Positions 18,764 through 29,168 are shown, numbered from the stretch's first letter. The stretch is 64,000 nt of DNA from PNON01 sp963757065 (GCA_963757065.1 CAVWQC010000008.1:1-64000); one strand, 5' to 3'. Made by a program: numbers and translations. The notes: generated from the letters alone by a model not told the origin.

Positions 18764-19336
18764 ATGATCCATCATACCGGAATAGTGGAAGTGATCTGTG
18801 GTTCCATGTTCAGTGGAAAGACAGACGAATTAATTCGACGACTTCGCAGAGCAACGATTGCCAGGCAGAAAGTTCAAGTATTCAAACCTGCCATAGATAA
18901 CCGTTATGCTATAGAAAAGGTAAAATCACATGCTGGTTCCGAATATGATGCTGTTCCTGTAAATAAAGTCCGGGATATTCTTAACCATCTAAAACCAGAG
19001 ACGACGGTTGTAGCAATCGATGAGGCTCAGTTTTTTGATGCTGAGATCGTGAATCTGATCGGAGAACTTGCTGACAGGGATCTGCGCGTTATTGTCGCCG
19101 GTTTGGATTCTGATTTTCGTGGTGAACCATTTGGATCAATGCCGGTTTTGATGGCAAGCGCAGAAAAGGTGGATAAATTGCAGGCGATCTGCATGACCTG
19201 TGGTGAACCGGCTTCCCGAACGCAAAGACTGGTAAACGGTAAACCGGCGAATTACAATGATCCAGTGGTCATTGTTGGTGCATCCGAGCTTTACGAAGCC
19301 AGATGCCGCAAGCATCATGAAGTTCCAGGTCGATAA
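18764..19336 (+). CDS. tdk: Thymidine kinase
   Basis: Type II thymidine kinase for pyrimidine salvage (ATP + thymidine to dTMP). The P-loop is GSMFSGKTDELIRRL, followed by IDEAQFFD and the lid/zinc region with CMTCGEPASRTQR and a final CRKHH. The 190-residue length is normal. A ribosome site AGGTGAGG lies upstream. It precedes hpt by 17 bases, forming a small nucleotide salvage pair. Confidence 0.95.
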   Translation: MIHHTGIVEVICGSMFSGKTDELIRRLRRATIARQKVQVFKPAIDNRYAIEKVKSHAGSEYDAVPVNKVRDILNHLKPETTVVAIDEAQFFDAEIVNLIGELADRDLRVIVAGLDSDFRGEPFGSMPVLMASAEKVDKLQAICMTCGEPASRTQRLVNGKPANYNDPVVIVGASELYEARCRKHHEVPGR

Positions 19337-19353
19337 TAATTCTTAGGTGAAAG

Positions 19354-19911
19354 ATGCAGGACTATAAAGATTTTCTTGCTGAAATACTTGTTAGTAATGA
19401 GCAGCTTCAAAAACGGATCGCAGAACTTGGTCAGGAAATTACCCGCGATTATAAAGGAGAAGAAGTACTCCTGATCTGTATTCTCCGAGGTGGAGTGCTT
19501 TTCTTGACTGATCTGATGCGTCAAATTGACCTGCACCTGTCAGTGGATTTCATGGCAGTGTCATCTTATGGGACCGGGGCCAGAGAATCCACTGGAAATG
19601 TTCGCATTACCCTGGACTTGAATACCAGCCTAGAAGGAAAGAACGTAATCCTCGTTGAAGATATTGTCGATAGCGGCCGCACGATCGCATCTGTGTTGGA
19701 GATCCTTACAACCCGTCATCCGAAAAGCCTCGTTGTTTGCACGCTTTTGGATAAAGCGGAGAGGCGTGAAGAGGATGTTCCACTCAAATATACCGGTTTC
19801 GTTATTCCGAATAAATTCGTATTCGGTTATGGCCTGGATATTGATGAATATTATAGAAATTTACCTTTTATTGGTGTAGTGGACCTGGAAAAATACCGAC
19901 CGGAAGAATAA
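19354..19911 (+). CDS. hpt: Hypoxanthine phosphoribosyltransferase
   Basis: Purine salvage enzyme that joins hypoxanthine or guanine to PRPP. The PRPP-binding motif VILVEDIVDSGRTI (about residue 100) and the base-binding YGLDIDEYYRNLPFIGVV near the C-terminus are diagnostic. Residues ILRGGVLFLTDLMR give the flexible PPi loop. 185 residues, normal length. The CCA-enzyme gene starts a few bases downstream. Confidence 0.95.
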   Translation: MQDYKDFLAEILVSNEQLQKRIAELGQEITRDYKGEEVLLICILRGGVLFLTDLMRQIDLHLSVDFMAVSSYGTGARESTGNVRITLDLNTSLEGKNVILVEDIVDSGRTIASVLEILTTRHPKSLVVCTLLDKAERREEDVPLKYTGFVIPNKFVFGYGLDIDEYYRNLPFIGVVDLEKYRPEE

Positions 19912-19915
19912 TTTC

Positions 19916-21520
19916 GTGACAATGATGAATCCCCGGGATTCTTTCAACCCATTTACAGGCAGGTGGATTGCCAGAATTGGATCCAGCATCATCTGTCAGG
20001 GTGGTTCCCCCGAACAAGTTTCCCGTGCTGCAAAATCCATTCGTGGTAAAGAACGATTTCTTATTTCCTATATCCCTTTAACCAAACCCATGACATTCCA
20101 ACCACTTTTTTATCGAATCCAGAAAATTCTAACAGCAGAGACTGGTGTGTATCTTGTCGGAGGAGCTGTTCGAAATGCGTTATTAAACCAACAGGCAAAC
20201 GACCTGGATTTTGCAGTAGTCTCCAATGTTGAAAAGATCGCTCGAAAAATCAGCCACGAGTTACGCACGGATTTCTACCCCCTCGATGCAGAAAGAGAAG
20301 CTTTCAGGTTAGTTGTCTCAGACCATGATGAGGCTATTCAATATTTGGATTTCTCAAGGATGCGCGGCAATACAATCGATTCTGATTTATTGGGAAGAGA
20401 TTTTACGATCAATGCCATGGCAATTAATGTTAATGATCCACAGAAATTGATCGATCCCCTGGGGGGTGCCCAGGACTTGCGGGATAAAATCATAAAGGCA
20501 TGTTGTTCAAGTTCCATCACCGATGACCCGATTAGGGTTTTACGAGCTATCCGTTTTGCAGCAGAAGGCAATTATAAGATTGCAGAAGAAACCAGAAAGC
20601 TATTAAAAATAGGAGTACCTCTTCTCGAATTCTCATCTGCTGAAAGAAAAAGAGATGAGTTATTCAAGATTGCTGCCCTCGACCAAGTATCAGTTGCATT
20701 CCGGGCACTCGATTGGTTGGGTGTATTTTCTATCCTCTTCCCTGGGATTAAAACCAATGGAGACGACGATTCAATTCACCATGGGGATGTTTTCCAAACG
20801 AAAATGGATTTCTCCAGCTCAATGGAAATTGTTCAACTAATCAACGCGATCACCCGAAAAAGTGGTAAAACTGACCAAGGATCGTTACTCTATGGTATGG
20901 CTGGTTCAGTTCTGGATCAATATCGTCAGGAACTAATACCATACTTATTTCAAAAGTTTACGCCCGATAGAAATATAAACCAACTATTACATATCGGTAA
21001 TTTGCTATATTTAATCCAAAAAATATTCGGGAAACCAAATTCATTTGGGTTGAAAAATATCAAAGGGATGAATTTAAGCCGTGAGGAAACCCATTTTATT
21101 ACAATCCTCATCACAACCTTCGGGTCATTGGAGAAATTGGTAAATGAAACCGATTCTCTCACCAGGAGGGAGGCATATCAATTCTTTAAAGCGAATGGAT
21201 CCGCAGGTATAGCATCCACCTTACTCTATTTAGGGAATCATTTGGCTTCTCACAAGCAGGAGCTTAGCCCTGAAAAATGGAGACTAATACTCGAGAAATT
21301 CGGATTTTTGTGGGAAGCCTGGTGGAATAAGAATTCGGAAATCATTGATCCCATACCACTGCTTAATGGGGATGAGATTGCCGCCGAATTTCATTTGACT
21401 CCCGGAGTATTAATTGGAAAATGCCTGGATTTCTTAAAAGAAGAGCAGGCCGCTGGTTCAATTAAATCTCGAAATGATGCAATTGAAAAAATAAGTGAAA
21501 CAATAAAGAAAATGGGTTAA
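19916..21520 (+). CDS. CCA tRNA nucleotidyltransferase / polyA polymerase family protein
   Basis: Class II nucleotidyltransferase of 534 residues. The head domain holds VYLVGGAVRNALL (about residue 80) and the metal site DLDFAVV. RDFTINAMAI, DPLGGAQDLRDKII and the RNA-binding DPIRVLRAIRFAAE follow. The C-terminal region is divergent. An N-terminal extension of about 60 residues (GRWIARIGSSIICQGGSPEQ) resembles a small substrate-entry-like domain seen beside other Chloroflexota enzymes. GTG at 19916 is used; ATG codons at 19922 and 19925 are possible. Since the tRNA gene here lacks CCA, a CCA-adding role is likely but not proven. Confidence 0.85.
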   Translation: MTMMNPRDSFNPFTGRWIARIGSSIICQGGSPEQVSRAAKSIRGKERFLISYIPLTKPMTFQPLFYRIQKILTAETGVYLVGGAVRNALLNQQANDLDFAVVSNVEKIARKISHELRTDFYPLDAEREAFRLVVSDHDEAIQYLDFSRMRGNTIDSDLLGRDFTINAMAINVNDPQKLIDPLGGAQDLRDKIIKACCSSSITDDPIRVLRAIRFAAEGNYKIAEETRKLLKIGVPLLEFSSAERKRDELFKIAALDQVSVAFRALDWLGVFSILFPGIKTNGDDDSIHHGDVFQTKMDFSSSMEIVQLINAITRKSGKTDQGSLLYGMAGSVLDQYRQELIPYLFQKFTPDRNINQLLHIGNLLYLIQKIFGKPNSFGLKNIKGMNLSREETHFITILITTFGSLEKLVNETDSLTRREAYQFFKANGSAGIASTLLYLGNHLASHKQELSPEKWRLILEKFGFLWEAWWNKNSEIIDPIPLLNGDEIAAEFHLTPGVLIGKCLDFLKEEQAAGSIKSRNDAIEKISETIKKMG

Positions 21521-21840
21521 GGATATAAAACATCCAGGAAGGGTTCATAGAAACAGCGACACCCTTCATTGTGCGAACACCCTGAATGTGGCAACCGGGG
21601 AACGGCATTTTTGGGAAAGGTACCCTGGTGGGAATGGCATTCCGGGCATGCATCCTGATAAATGCTGATACGAACTAACTCGACTCTTGGGTTATTCTGA
21701 AATTCTTTGATCGCTATTGCTGTTGATGAAAATTCTCGCAGGTCGCTCTGGCAGCCGGTACAAAAAATTGCATTATCTGATGATTGTGTATAACAGCGGG
21801 AACAGGTCTGCACAATGTTTTCCTTTTGGTGAAATTTCAA
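21517..21840 (-). CDS. Zinc-ribbon protein of unknown function
   Basis: A 107-residue soluble protein with two metal-binding pairs: CSRCYTQSSDNAIFCTGCQS (residues 13-32) and CPECHSHQG near residue 65, with further Cys/His later. It looks like a rubredoxin/zinc-ribbon-type protein. Its start overlaps by 4 bases the stop of the response regulator gene (ATGA), so the two are probably co-translated. Its end overlaps that of the CCA enzyme gene on the other strand. Confidence 0.7.
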   Translation of the reverse strand: MKFHQKENIVQTCSRCYTQSSDNAIFCTGCQSDLREFSSTAIAIKEFQNNPRVELVRISIYQDACPECHSHQGTFPKNAVPRLPHSGCSHNEGCRCFYEPFLDVLYP

Positions 21841-22232
21841 AGTCCTTGATGGATTGAACTATTCATGATCGGCGCAGTGGCACGGCGAACCAGATTATTT
21901 AGATGGGCAATCAGGATACTACTGGCGACAGGTTTGATCAAGTAATCATCAGCACCTGCATCCAATGCTTTTGAAACCATTCCAGGCATATCTAAAGCTG
22001 AGAGGATTAAAATCGGCACAGTACTGAAAGGTCGAATGGCGTTACAAACTTGATAACCATCCATCTCGGGCATCATCAGGTCAAGGATAATCACATCGGG
22101 AGACTCGTTTTTTGCCAATAAAACACCATCAGAACCTGAATTAGCAGTAATAACCTGCTGGGTGGCAGGTCGAAGCAGTAAAGCTAATAGTTCTGTCATA
22201 GCAGGGTCATCATCAATGACCAAAACCTTCAT
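21837..22232 (-). CDS. Stand-alone response regulator receiver protein
   Basis: A single CheY-like receiver domain of about 131 residues, without output domain. The acidic pocket DDDP (residues 6-9), phospho-acceptor Asp in VIILDLMMPEMDGYQV, the switch Ser/Thr in ILSALD and the conserved Lys in DDYLIKPV are all visible. ATG at 22232 is chosen because GGAGG (22237-22241) lies just upstream; a longer frame to 22262 exists. No histidine kinase is adjacent. Confidence 0.9.
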   Translation of the reverse strand: MKVLVIDDDPAMTELLALLLRPATQQVITANSGSDGVLLAKNESPDVIILDLMMPEMDGYQVCNAIRPFSTVPILILSALDMPGMVSKALDAGADDYLIKPVASSILIAHLNNLVRRATAPIMNSSIHQGL

Positions 22233-22492
22233 ACTACCTCCGGAAAAAAATGTCTCCTTCATTATTACCCATTGTGATGGCCATTCAGTTTACATTTACT
22301 TAACAAATAATACACTAAATTCTCACGTTAATTGAAGTAATAATTCGCACAATAAATATACAAATGGTAATTTTTCCATTTCCTCTCAATTGTATAGTCA
22401 TTTTATGGTAAAATCCAAATTTAGTTTAAAAATTTTATAATTATCCTGAATGAACAGGTTAATTCCATATTTTTATATAATTGGGAGGTTGT

Positions 22493-25279
22493 ATGGCAAA
22501 AAAGTGGGTTTATTTATTCAATGAAGTGGAACAGGCTGAAAAATATGTAAAGGGCGATTGGGATAAAGTACGTGGACTAATGGGCGGCAAAGGTGCCAAC
22601 CTGGCAGAAATGACCCGTATACATTTACCAGTGCCTCCTTTTTTCACGATCACCACAGAAGCTTGTAATGCTTATCAGGCTGAAGGAAAATTTCCGGCTG
22701 GTATGTGGAATCAGGTAATGCAATCATTAAAAAAGGTGGAGATTGCCTCCGGCAAGAAATTTGGTAATCCTGCCAATCCTTTGTTGGTTTCATGTCGTTC
22801 CGGGGCAAAGTTCTCCATGCCCGGGATGATGGATACTGTATTAAACATCGGTTTAAACGATAAAACAGCCAAGGGCATGGTCAAGTTGACCGGAAACGAA
22901 CGCTTTGTCTACGATTCATATCGTCGATTGATCCAGATGTTCGGTTCTGTTGTCCTTGGGATGCCCGATGAGGCTTTTGAAGATGTTTTGGAAGCTTACA
23001 AACACCAAAAAGGCGCAAAAAACGACACAGATCTGACTGCTGCTGATCTCAAAATCCTCACCGAAAAATTCAAAGAAGTAACTATAAACAATGGCTTCGC
23101 TTTCCCACAGGAACCAATTAAGCAACTTGAACTGGCTACCGAAGCTGTTTTTAAGAGCTGGAATGGTAAGCGGGCTGTTGATTATCGCCGTGCGACCAAT
23201 ATTCCTGACGATCTGGGCACTGCTGTCAATATTGTCACCATGGTTTTTGGTAATATGGGTTGGGAATCTGGAACCGGTGTTGCCTTTACCCGTGACCCGC
23301 AAACTGGCGAGGATGTCATGTTCGGGGATTACCTGTTGAATGCACAGGGCGAAGATGTTGTTGCCGGTATCCGTAATACCGAAAAAATCGTAAATCTCAA
23401 AAAAGATCTCCCCGATGCTTACAAACAGTTCATGGATATCACCGATATGCTTGAAAAGCATTACAAGGATATGCAGGACGTTGAATTTACCATTGAGAAT
23501 AAAAAACTGTGGATGCTGCAGACCCGTAATGGTAAGCGCACAGCGAAGGCCGCAGTGAAAATGGCTGTGGATATGGTGAACGAAGGGTTGATCACCAAGG
23601 AAGAAGCAGTCAACCGTGTTACTCCTGAAAACGTCGATACCCTTTTACACCCCCAGTTCGATCCTAAGGCGATCAAAGCTGCCAAGACCGACGGACATTA
23701 TTATGCTTCAGGTGTTAATGCTTCTCCCGGAGCAGCAGTCGGTCAAATTTACTTCACTGCTGATACAGCTGAACGTATGGCAAAAGAGAATAAACAGGAT
23801 GTCATCATGGTCCGTCCTTTCACCAAACCGGATGATGTACATGGCATGCTGGCTTCCAAAGGTATTCTAACCAGTGAAGGTGGAGCCACTTCTCATGCGG
23901 CAGTTGTTGCCCGTCAGTTTGGCGTACCTTGTATCGTTGGTGCTTCCTCTGTCAAGATCGATATGGACAAACGCTTGATGGTAGCCAATGATGTCACCGT
24001 CAAAGAAGGTGAATGGATCTCAGTCGATGGAACCACCGGTGAAGTTTTCCTGGGAAAAGTTCCTGTTGTGGCACCATCACTTGATGAGCAGAAAGATCTA
24101 CTTACCCTCCTCAAATGGGCAGATGATATTTGTGCTAAAGAAGGGATGCGGAAAGGTCCGAAGGGTTCACCTACTCGCGGATTGCAGGTTTGGGCGAATG
24201 CTGATTACCCGAAAGATGCCCAGCGCGCTCGATCTTATGGTGCGGTTGGTATCGGTCTATGTCGTACTGAGCATATGTTCTTCGAAACCGAACGATTACC
24301 CATCGTTCAACGCATGATCCTGGCTGAAACCAGCGAAGCACGCACCGAAGCTTTGAACGAACTGCTTCCGTCACAACGTGCAGATTTCGAAGGTTTATTC
24401 CGGGCTATGATCGATAACGACAAGGATAAGAACGGTTATCCTGTCATTATTCGTCTCATTGACCCACCATTGCACGAGTTCCTACCCGGTGGTGAAGAAT
24501 TGGCCGAGAAGATCGTCGCCAAACGGATCGAAAATCTCTCCCAGTATGCAGTCGGAAAAGGCGATACCAAGGAAATTGCCGACCTGGAGAAACTTTTCAC
24601 GGCAGTTGAAACCATGCACGAAAGCAACCCGATGATGGGTTTACGTGGCGTCCGATTAAGCATCGTAATGCCCGAGATCGTTGAAATGCAGGTGAGAGCC
24701 ATCTTTGAAGCTGCTGCGAATGCTGCTATTGATGGTTTCAAACCGAAACCGGAAGTCATGATCCCATTAACCGGACATGTCAATGAGTTGAAATGGATCC
24801 AGCCCCGCCTGGAGCGCATAGCCAAACAGGTCATGGAAGAGAAAAAAGTCACTTTCTCCTATAAATTTGGAACGATGATCGAGATTCCGCGTGCCTGTGT
24901 AACAGCTGCAGAAATTGCCGGCTATGCCGAGTTCTTCTCCTTCGGTACCAACGACCTGACCCAGATGACCTTTGGTTACAGCCGTGACGATGCGGAAAGA
25001 AACTTCCTCATCACCTATGTCGAACAGAGTATTCTCCCCAAGAATCCGTTCCAGCAGTTGGATCGGGATGGTGTTGGCCGTTTGATGAAGATGGCTGTGG
25101 ATGATGGCCGTTCGACCCGCCCGGACCTCGAAGTGGGTATCTGTGGTGAACATGGTGGAGACCCCTCCTCCATTGAATTCTGCCACATGATCGGCAACAA
25201 CTATGTCAGCTGCTCACCATTCCGCATTCCGATCGCGCGTTTGGCTGCAGCACAGGCAGCAATAAAATATAGCAAGTAA
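22493..25279 (+). CDS. ppdK: Pyruvate, phosphate dikinase
   Basis: Interconverts pyruvate, ATP and phosphate with PEP, AMP and PPi; in fermenters it often works in glycolysis. 928 residues with the ATP-grasp domain at the N-terminus (GLMGGKGANLAEM), the swivelling phosphohistidine domain with the catalytic His in GGATSHAAVVARQFGVPC (about residue 465), and the PEP-binding TIM barrel ending with the Cys in VGICGEHGGDPSS. ATG at 22493 follows GGGAGG by 5 bases. The frame is intact. A 230-base upstream gap holds no gene. Confidence 0.97.
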   Translation: MAKKWVYLFNEVEQAEKYVKGDWDKVRGLMGGKGANLAEMTRIHLPVPPFFTITTEACNAYQAEGKFPAGMWNQVMQSLKKVEIASGKKFGNPANPLLVSCRSGAKFSMPGMMDTVLNIGLNDKTAKGMVKLTGNERFVYDSYRRLIQMFGSVVLGMPDEAFEDVLEAYKHQKGAKNDTDLTAADLKILTEKFKEVTINNGFAFPQEPIKQLELATEAVFKSWNGKRAVDYRRATNIPDDLGTAVNIVTMVFGNMGWESGTGVAFTRDPQTGEDVMFGDYLLNAQGEDVVAGIRNTEKIVNLKKDLPDAYKQFMDITDMLEKHYKDMQDVEFTIENKKLWMLQTRNGKRTAKAAVKMAVDMVNEGLITKEEAVNRVTPENVDTLLHPQFDPKAIKAAKTDGHYYASGVNASPGAAVGQIYFTADTAERMAKENKQDVIMVRPFTKPDDVHGMLASKGILTSEGGATSHAAVVARQFGVPCIVGASSVKIDMDKRLMVANDVTVKEGEWISVDGTTGEVFLGKVPVVAPSLDEQKDLLTLLKWADDICAKEGMRKGPKGSPTRGLQVWANADYPKDAQRARSYGAVGIGLCRTEHMFFETERLPIVQRMILAETSEARTEALNELLPSQRADFEGLFRAMIDNDKDKNGYPVIIRLIDPPLHEFLPGGEELAEKIVAKRIENLSQYAVGKGDTKEIADLEKLFTAVETMHESNPMMGLRGVRLSIVMPEIVEMQVRAIFEAAANAAIDGFKPKPEVMIPLTGHVNELKWIQPRLERIAKQVMEEKKVTFSYKFGTMIEIPRACVTAAEIAGYAEFFSFGTNDLTQMTFGYSRDDAERNFLITYVEQSILPKNPFQQLDRDGVGRLMKMAVDDGRSTRPDLEVGICGEHGGDPSSIEFCHMIGNNYVSCSPFRIPIARLAAAQAAIKYSK

Positions 25280-25306
25280 TATGCAATTAGATAAATTATG
25301 AGTTTC

Positions 25307-25340
25307 AAATAAATGGGTGCATATTTGCACCCATTTATTT
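25307..25340 (+). terminator. Terminator of ppdK
   Basis: A perfect 15-bp stem (25307-25321 with 25326-25340), 4-base loop and T-rich 3' arm, 27 bases after the ppdK stop. Confidence 0.85.
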
Positions 25341-25418
25341 TTGGTTTCAGATAAATTATGAGTGTAATATTGATATTGGTTGTCAGCATTGTCCTGTACA
25401 ATTTGATTTGAGGTGGAT

Positions 25419-26875
25419 ATGGATGAATTAAAAAACCGATCGGTCGCTTATTTGCTCCATCCGGTCACTCTCTTTGCTTATACTATATTATTCATCAATG
25501 ACCATTTTATTAAGTATTATTATCCAAATTGGATAAGTGGAAAAATTAGTGATGTTGCCTGGGTTTTCATTTTCCCTGGTGTACTTGCTTTTATCCTCTC
25601 GCTTTTATCAATAAATTCTCATGGAGTAAATGCCCGGAAAGTCTGGTATGGTGTAATTACTTTTACAATAGTTGGATTTATTTGTGTAAAATCATTTATA
25701 CCTGTCCGGGATGGGGTTAATCAATTATTCGGATGGGTTTTCAATATTAATCCAATAATTGTTGTTGACCCTAGTGATTTGGTTGTATTGCCTGTTTTAT
25801 TTATTTCCACCTGGCTGTGGGATCGTAAACCCCATTTTTTGACAAAATTTGGAAAATTACGAGCAATGTTTATTTCATTTTTATTCTTAATTCTCACCGT
25901 AGCCTCACAACCAGCAACCAGGATGGGTGTTTCTTGCATCTTTCAATCCGGCCCAAGCATTGGTGTATATACTGATACCGGTAGATTTGTTTCATCGGAT
26001 GGAGGAATGATTTGGTCTGGCAATATAGATAAATTGACAATTCCAAATGAATGCCCATTCTCTTTTGATGCTCTGTTGGATATAGGGAGTGAATTTGTGA
26101 CAAACGGAATTTCATACAGATCAATTGATAAAGGAACGATTGAAATTAGTCGGGATAATAAGAATTGGGAACGCATATATGATTATCACCACAAACCTTC
26201 TACTGCTGTAGTTGATTCAATAATTAATTATGGATGGATGCACAGGTCAGATTTGTTAGATGTTTATTTTGACCAAAAAAGTGGAAATACTCTTTTTGCA
26301 ATGGGAACAGATGGTATATTATTGCGAACTCCAGATAACCACTGGGAATGGATAAGTGTCGGTAATTTTTCCAGACCAAACCCTTTTACTCTTTTATCTT
26401 TCTTTCAGTTATTTGGGTTGCATGCCTTAAATTTAATCATATTTGCACTAATAGTATTAAGGTTCTGGATAGCAAAAGGAAATTATAATGTTACTCGGGA
26501 AGTACTTGGGATTACAGCTTTTCACATGGATAGGGTTATTACTTCTCTCTTTTCCAGCTTCAATATATCAATTGTTATTCAAACCTTGGGTTGGAATCCT
26601 TGCTATCATATTGTTTTTATACATCCTTGGGATAATCCAGAGCCCTGTAAGATATTGCCTCCGACTTTGGAAAAACTCATCAGCAAATATGCAAATCACT
26701 GATCATCAAACTACTTGTAATTGAAATCATCTGGATAATATTAACTATACTCTGGTGGGTTGGCGTTATTATTAATACAAATTTAGTTCTGGGTATTGGC
26801 ATCGTTATTCCAGGAATTTTGGTTTTTTATTGGGATAGGAAAAATCCACCATTGTTATATATAAATGAGGAATAA
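25419..26875 (+). CDS. Multi-spanning membrane protein of unknown function, two frameshifts
   Basis: Not recognised. ATG at 25419 follows GAGG by 5 bases. The N-terminal 170 residues hold about four membrane helices (HPVTLFAYTILFIND, WVFIFPGVLAFILSLL, and others). A soluble segment of about 150 residues follows (SIGVYTDTGRFVSSDGGMIW), in which repeated SSDGG/SRDNK turns hint at a beta-propeller-like fold. Further helices end the protein. The C-terminal helices appear only if one G is removed near 26508-26510 and one A from the run at 26671-26675; the frame then runs to 26875 (RKNPPLLYINEE). Helix-rich sequence in the corrected frames supports this reading. Confidence 0.6.
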
Positions 26876-26915
26876 ACTAAATTATTAATTCTAATTGCAT
26901 ATTGTGGAGGGCTGG

Positions 26916-27356
26916 ATGCTCAAAGATTTATGGGTCATTATTGTTGGATTAATTGGCGGTGCAGCAGTTGGGATTCAATCTCCCATCGCTGGAGCCATGG
27001 GGCAGAAAGTAGGGGGAACAGCCAGCAGTTTTATCATCCATTTGAGCGGAATGATCCTTTCCGGGGTATTGTTGTATCTGCGCGGGGGAGAGAAGATCCG
27101 CAACTGGAATACTCTGCCATGGTATATGCTTGGTGCCGGAGTATTTGGGGTTATCCTTTATCAAACTATAAATGTGACCCTACCTAAACTAGGCTCTACA
27201 ATGATGGTCACGCTGATCATTACCGGTCAACTGGTACTAGGGGTTATTATTGACCATTTCGGTTGGCTCGGTGTACCAGTTCACCCAATATCCATTTCCA
27301 GGATCATTGGCGTTTTGGCTTTACTGGGTGGCGGGTATTTGATCGCCCGCGGGTAG
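26916..27356 (+). CDS. DUF606/YdcZ-type small membrane transporter
   Basis: Integral membrane protein of about 146 residues with roughly five helices, related to the DMT/EamA superfamily (DUF606). Visible features are GGAAVGIQSPIAGAMGQ at the N-terminus, PWYMLGAGVFGV in the middle and ISRIIGVLALLGGGYLIARG at the end. The start at 26916 has GGAGG 5 bases upstream. Members usually work as pairs or as tandem copies, but only one copy is seen. Substrate unknown. Confidence 0.75.
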   Translation: MLKDLWVIIVGLIGGAAVGIQSPIAGAMGQKVGGTASSFIIHLSGMILSGVLLYLRGGEKIRNWNTLPWYMLGAGVFGVILYQTINVTLPKLGSTMMVTLIITGQLVLGVIIDHFGWLGVPVHPISISRIIGVLALLGGGYLIARG

Positions 27357-27398
27357 AAGTGGATTTTGATAAAATCATCCAAAGCCTGATTTTCCCTA

Positions 27399-27426
27399 TT
27401 GACAATTAAAATTTACTATTTATAAT
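27399..27426 (+). promoter_or_regulatory. Promoter of the T-box leader
   Basis: TTGACA (27399-27404) and TATAAT (27421-27426) with 16-base spacing, both perfect matches, just before the T-box RNA. Confidence 0.8.
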
Positions 27427-27433
27427 AATCAAA

Positions 27434-27765
27434 ACAATAAAAGCTTTGAAGAGGACGAGTACATCGCTAAACGGCGGTACAGGGAGCAGCGAAAATTGAG
27501 AAGCTGCCCGAACGCGGAGATGGAATGGACCTTGGAGCTGCAGGGCGAACGATTAATTATTCAGTAACCCGAGCCGGAAATACCACCGTTATCTGGGTAA
27601 AAGGTATAAGCAGAATATCGCCGTACCTGAAATGAGTGAGGCTGGCTTTCATCCTATCCGTCGCATCAGGCGGATTTTTGTTTTCTCAGCCTAACCGGGG
27701 TGGTACCACGGATGCCTGGCGCGTTCGTCCCCATATCTGGAGACGCGCCGCTATATTATATTTTT
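27434..27765 (+). ncRNA. T-box leader RNA, tryptophan type
   Basis: A tRNA-sensing leader of about 330 bases that controls trpB by transcription attenuation. The Stem I start GAGGACGAGTA, the distal loop pair around GGGAGCAGCG and GAGAAGCTGCCCGAACGC, and the specifier region GAATGGACCTTGGAG are visible. The candidate specifier codon is UGG (27516-27518), i.e. tRNA-Trp. The highly conserved T-box segment GGGGTGGTACCACGG (27697-27711) would pair with uncharged tRNA acceptor ends. The terminator arm (GGCGCGT 27718-27724 with ACGCGCC 27743-27749) is followed by a T-rich tract. Uncharged tRNA-Trp should switch trpB on. Confidence 0.9.
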
Positions 27766-27775
27766 GGAGGCATCT

Positions 27776-29147
27776 ATGAACACACCAACCCGTTTTACCC
27801 TTTCTGAATCTGATCTCCCTAAACGCTGGTATAACATTGCAGCAGATTCTCCTGTTCCAGCGACTCCGGTCCTTCACCCCGGTACACTCGAACCGGTAAC
27901 ACCGGACTTTTTGTCTGTGATATTCCCCATGCCGCTTATCGAACAGGAAATCTCGCAGGACCGGTATGTGGATATTCCGGAGGAAGTTCGTGAGATCTAC
28001 AAACTTTGGCGGCCAACACCGCTTCTTACGAGCCGTCCGACTGGAGAAAGCACTCGGTACTCCTGCCCATATCTACTACAAAATGGAAGGTGTCTCTCCT
28101 TCGGGATCGCATAAATCCAATAGTGCAGTAGCGCAGACTTACTACAATAAAATCTCTGGAACTCATGCCATGACAACAGAAACTGGTGCTGGTCAATGGG
28201 GCACAGCCCTTTCGATGGCATGCGCCATGTTTGATCTTGATCTGGAAGTTTATATGGTTCGTGTTTCATATGATCAAAAACCTTACCGGCGGATGGTCAT
28301 GGAAACATATGGTGCCCAGGTTTTTTCCAGTCCTACAGATCGAACAATGAGCGGACAGAAAGTATTGGCTGAAAATTCGAATCACCCGGGAACTTTGGGA
28401 ATTGCCATATCAGAAGCAGTGGAAGTTGCGGTAAATTCAAATGGAACAAAGAAATATGGTTTGGGGTCAGTCCTTAATCATGTTCTTTTGCACCAGACCG
28501 TGATCGGTGAAGAAGCATTGATGCAGATGGATATGGCCGGAGAGTACCCGGATGTGGTGATCGGATGCGTCGGCGGCGGATCGAACTTTTCCGGCATCGC
28601 ATTCCCATTCATTCGTCAGAATCTAAAGGATGGTCAACGAACACGATTGCTGGCTGTGGAGCCGACTGCTGCCCCTTCACTGACAGCTGGTGTTTATGAT
28701 TTTGATTTTGGTGATATGGCAAAAATGGCACCTGTAGTAAAAATGCATACGCTGGGTCACGACTTTGTCCCAGCCTCGATCCATGCTGGAGGATTGCGCT
28801 ATCATGGAATGGCTCCTCAATTATCTGCTTTATATGATGCCGGTATGATCGAAGCGATTGCTGTACCACAGCTCGCCACTTTTGAAGCTGCTTTGTTATT
28901 TGCCCGAACTGAAGGATTGGTACCGGCGCCTGAATCTGCTCATGCCATCCGTGGGGCGATTATCGAGGCAATGGATGCAAAAGCGACAGGTGAGAAGAGG
29001 GTGATCCTGTTCAACCTCTCTGGTCATGGAAATTTTGACTTGAGTTCTTATGATGCTTATTTGCGAGGAAGACTGGATGATTGTGTGCCAAGCTTTGACA
29101 CACAGGAAATTCGATCTCACTTGCCGCAAGTATCAGTTCCCGTTTGA
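27776..29147 (+). CDS. trpB: TrpB2-type tryptophan synthase beta chain, one frameshift
   Basis: PLP enzyme that condenses indole and serine into tryptophan. It is the long TrpB2/TrpB-like type: N-terminal segment WYNIAADSP, then LWRPTPLLRAVRLEKALG, the PLP lysine in SPSGSHKSNSAVAQ, ETGAGQWGTAL and the phosphate loop CVGGGSNFSG. GGAGG is 5 bases before the ATG. The frame breaks at 28026-28027 (one extra T in CTTA), after which the correct sequence resumes. No trpA or other trp gene adjoins, which fits salvage of external indole or a remote trpA. It is regulated by the T-box leader. Confidence 0.92.
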
Positions 29148-29168
29148 GTATGATGATCTTAGCTCCAA

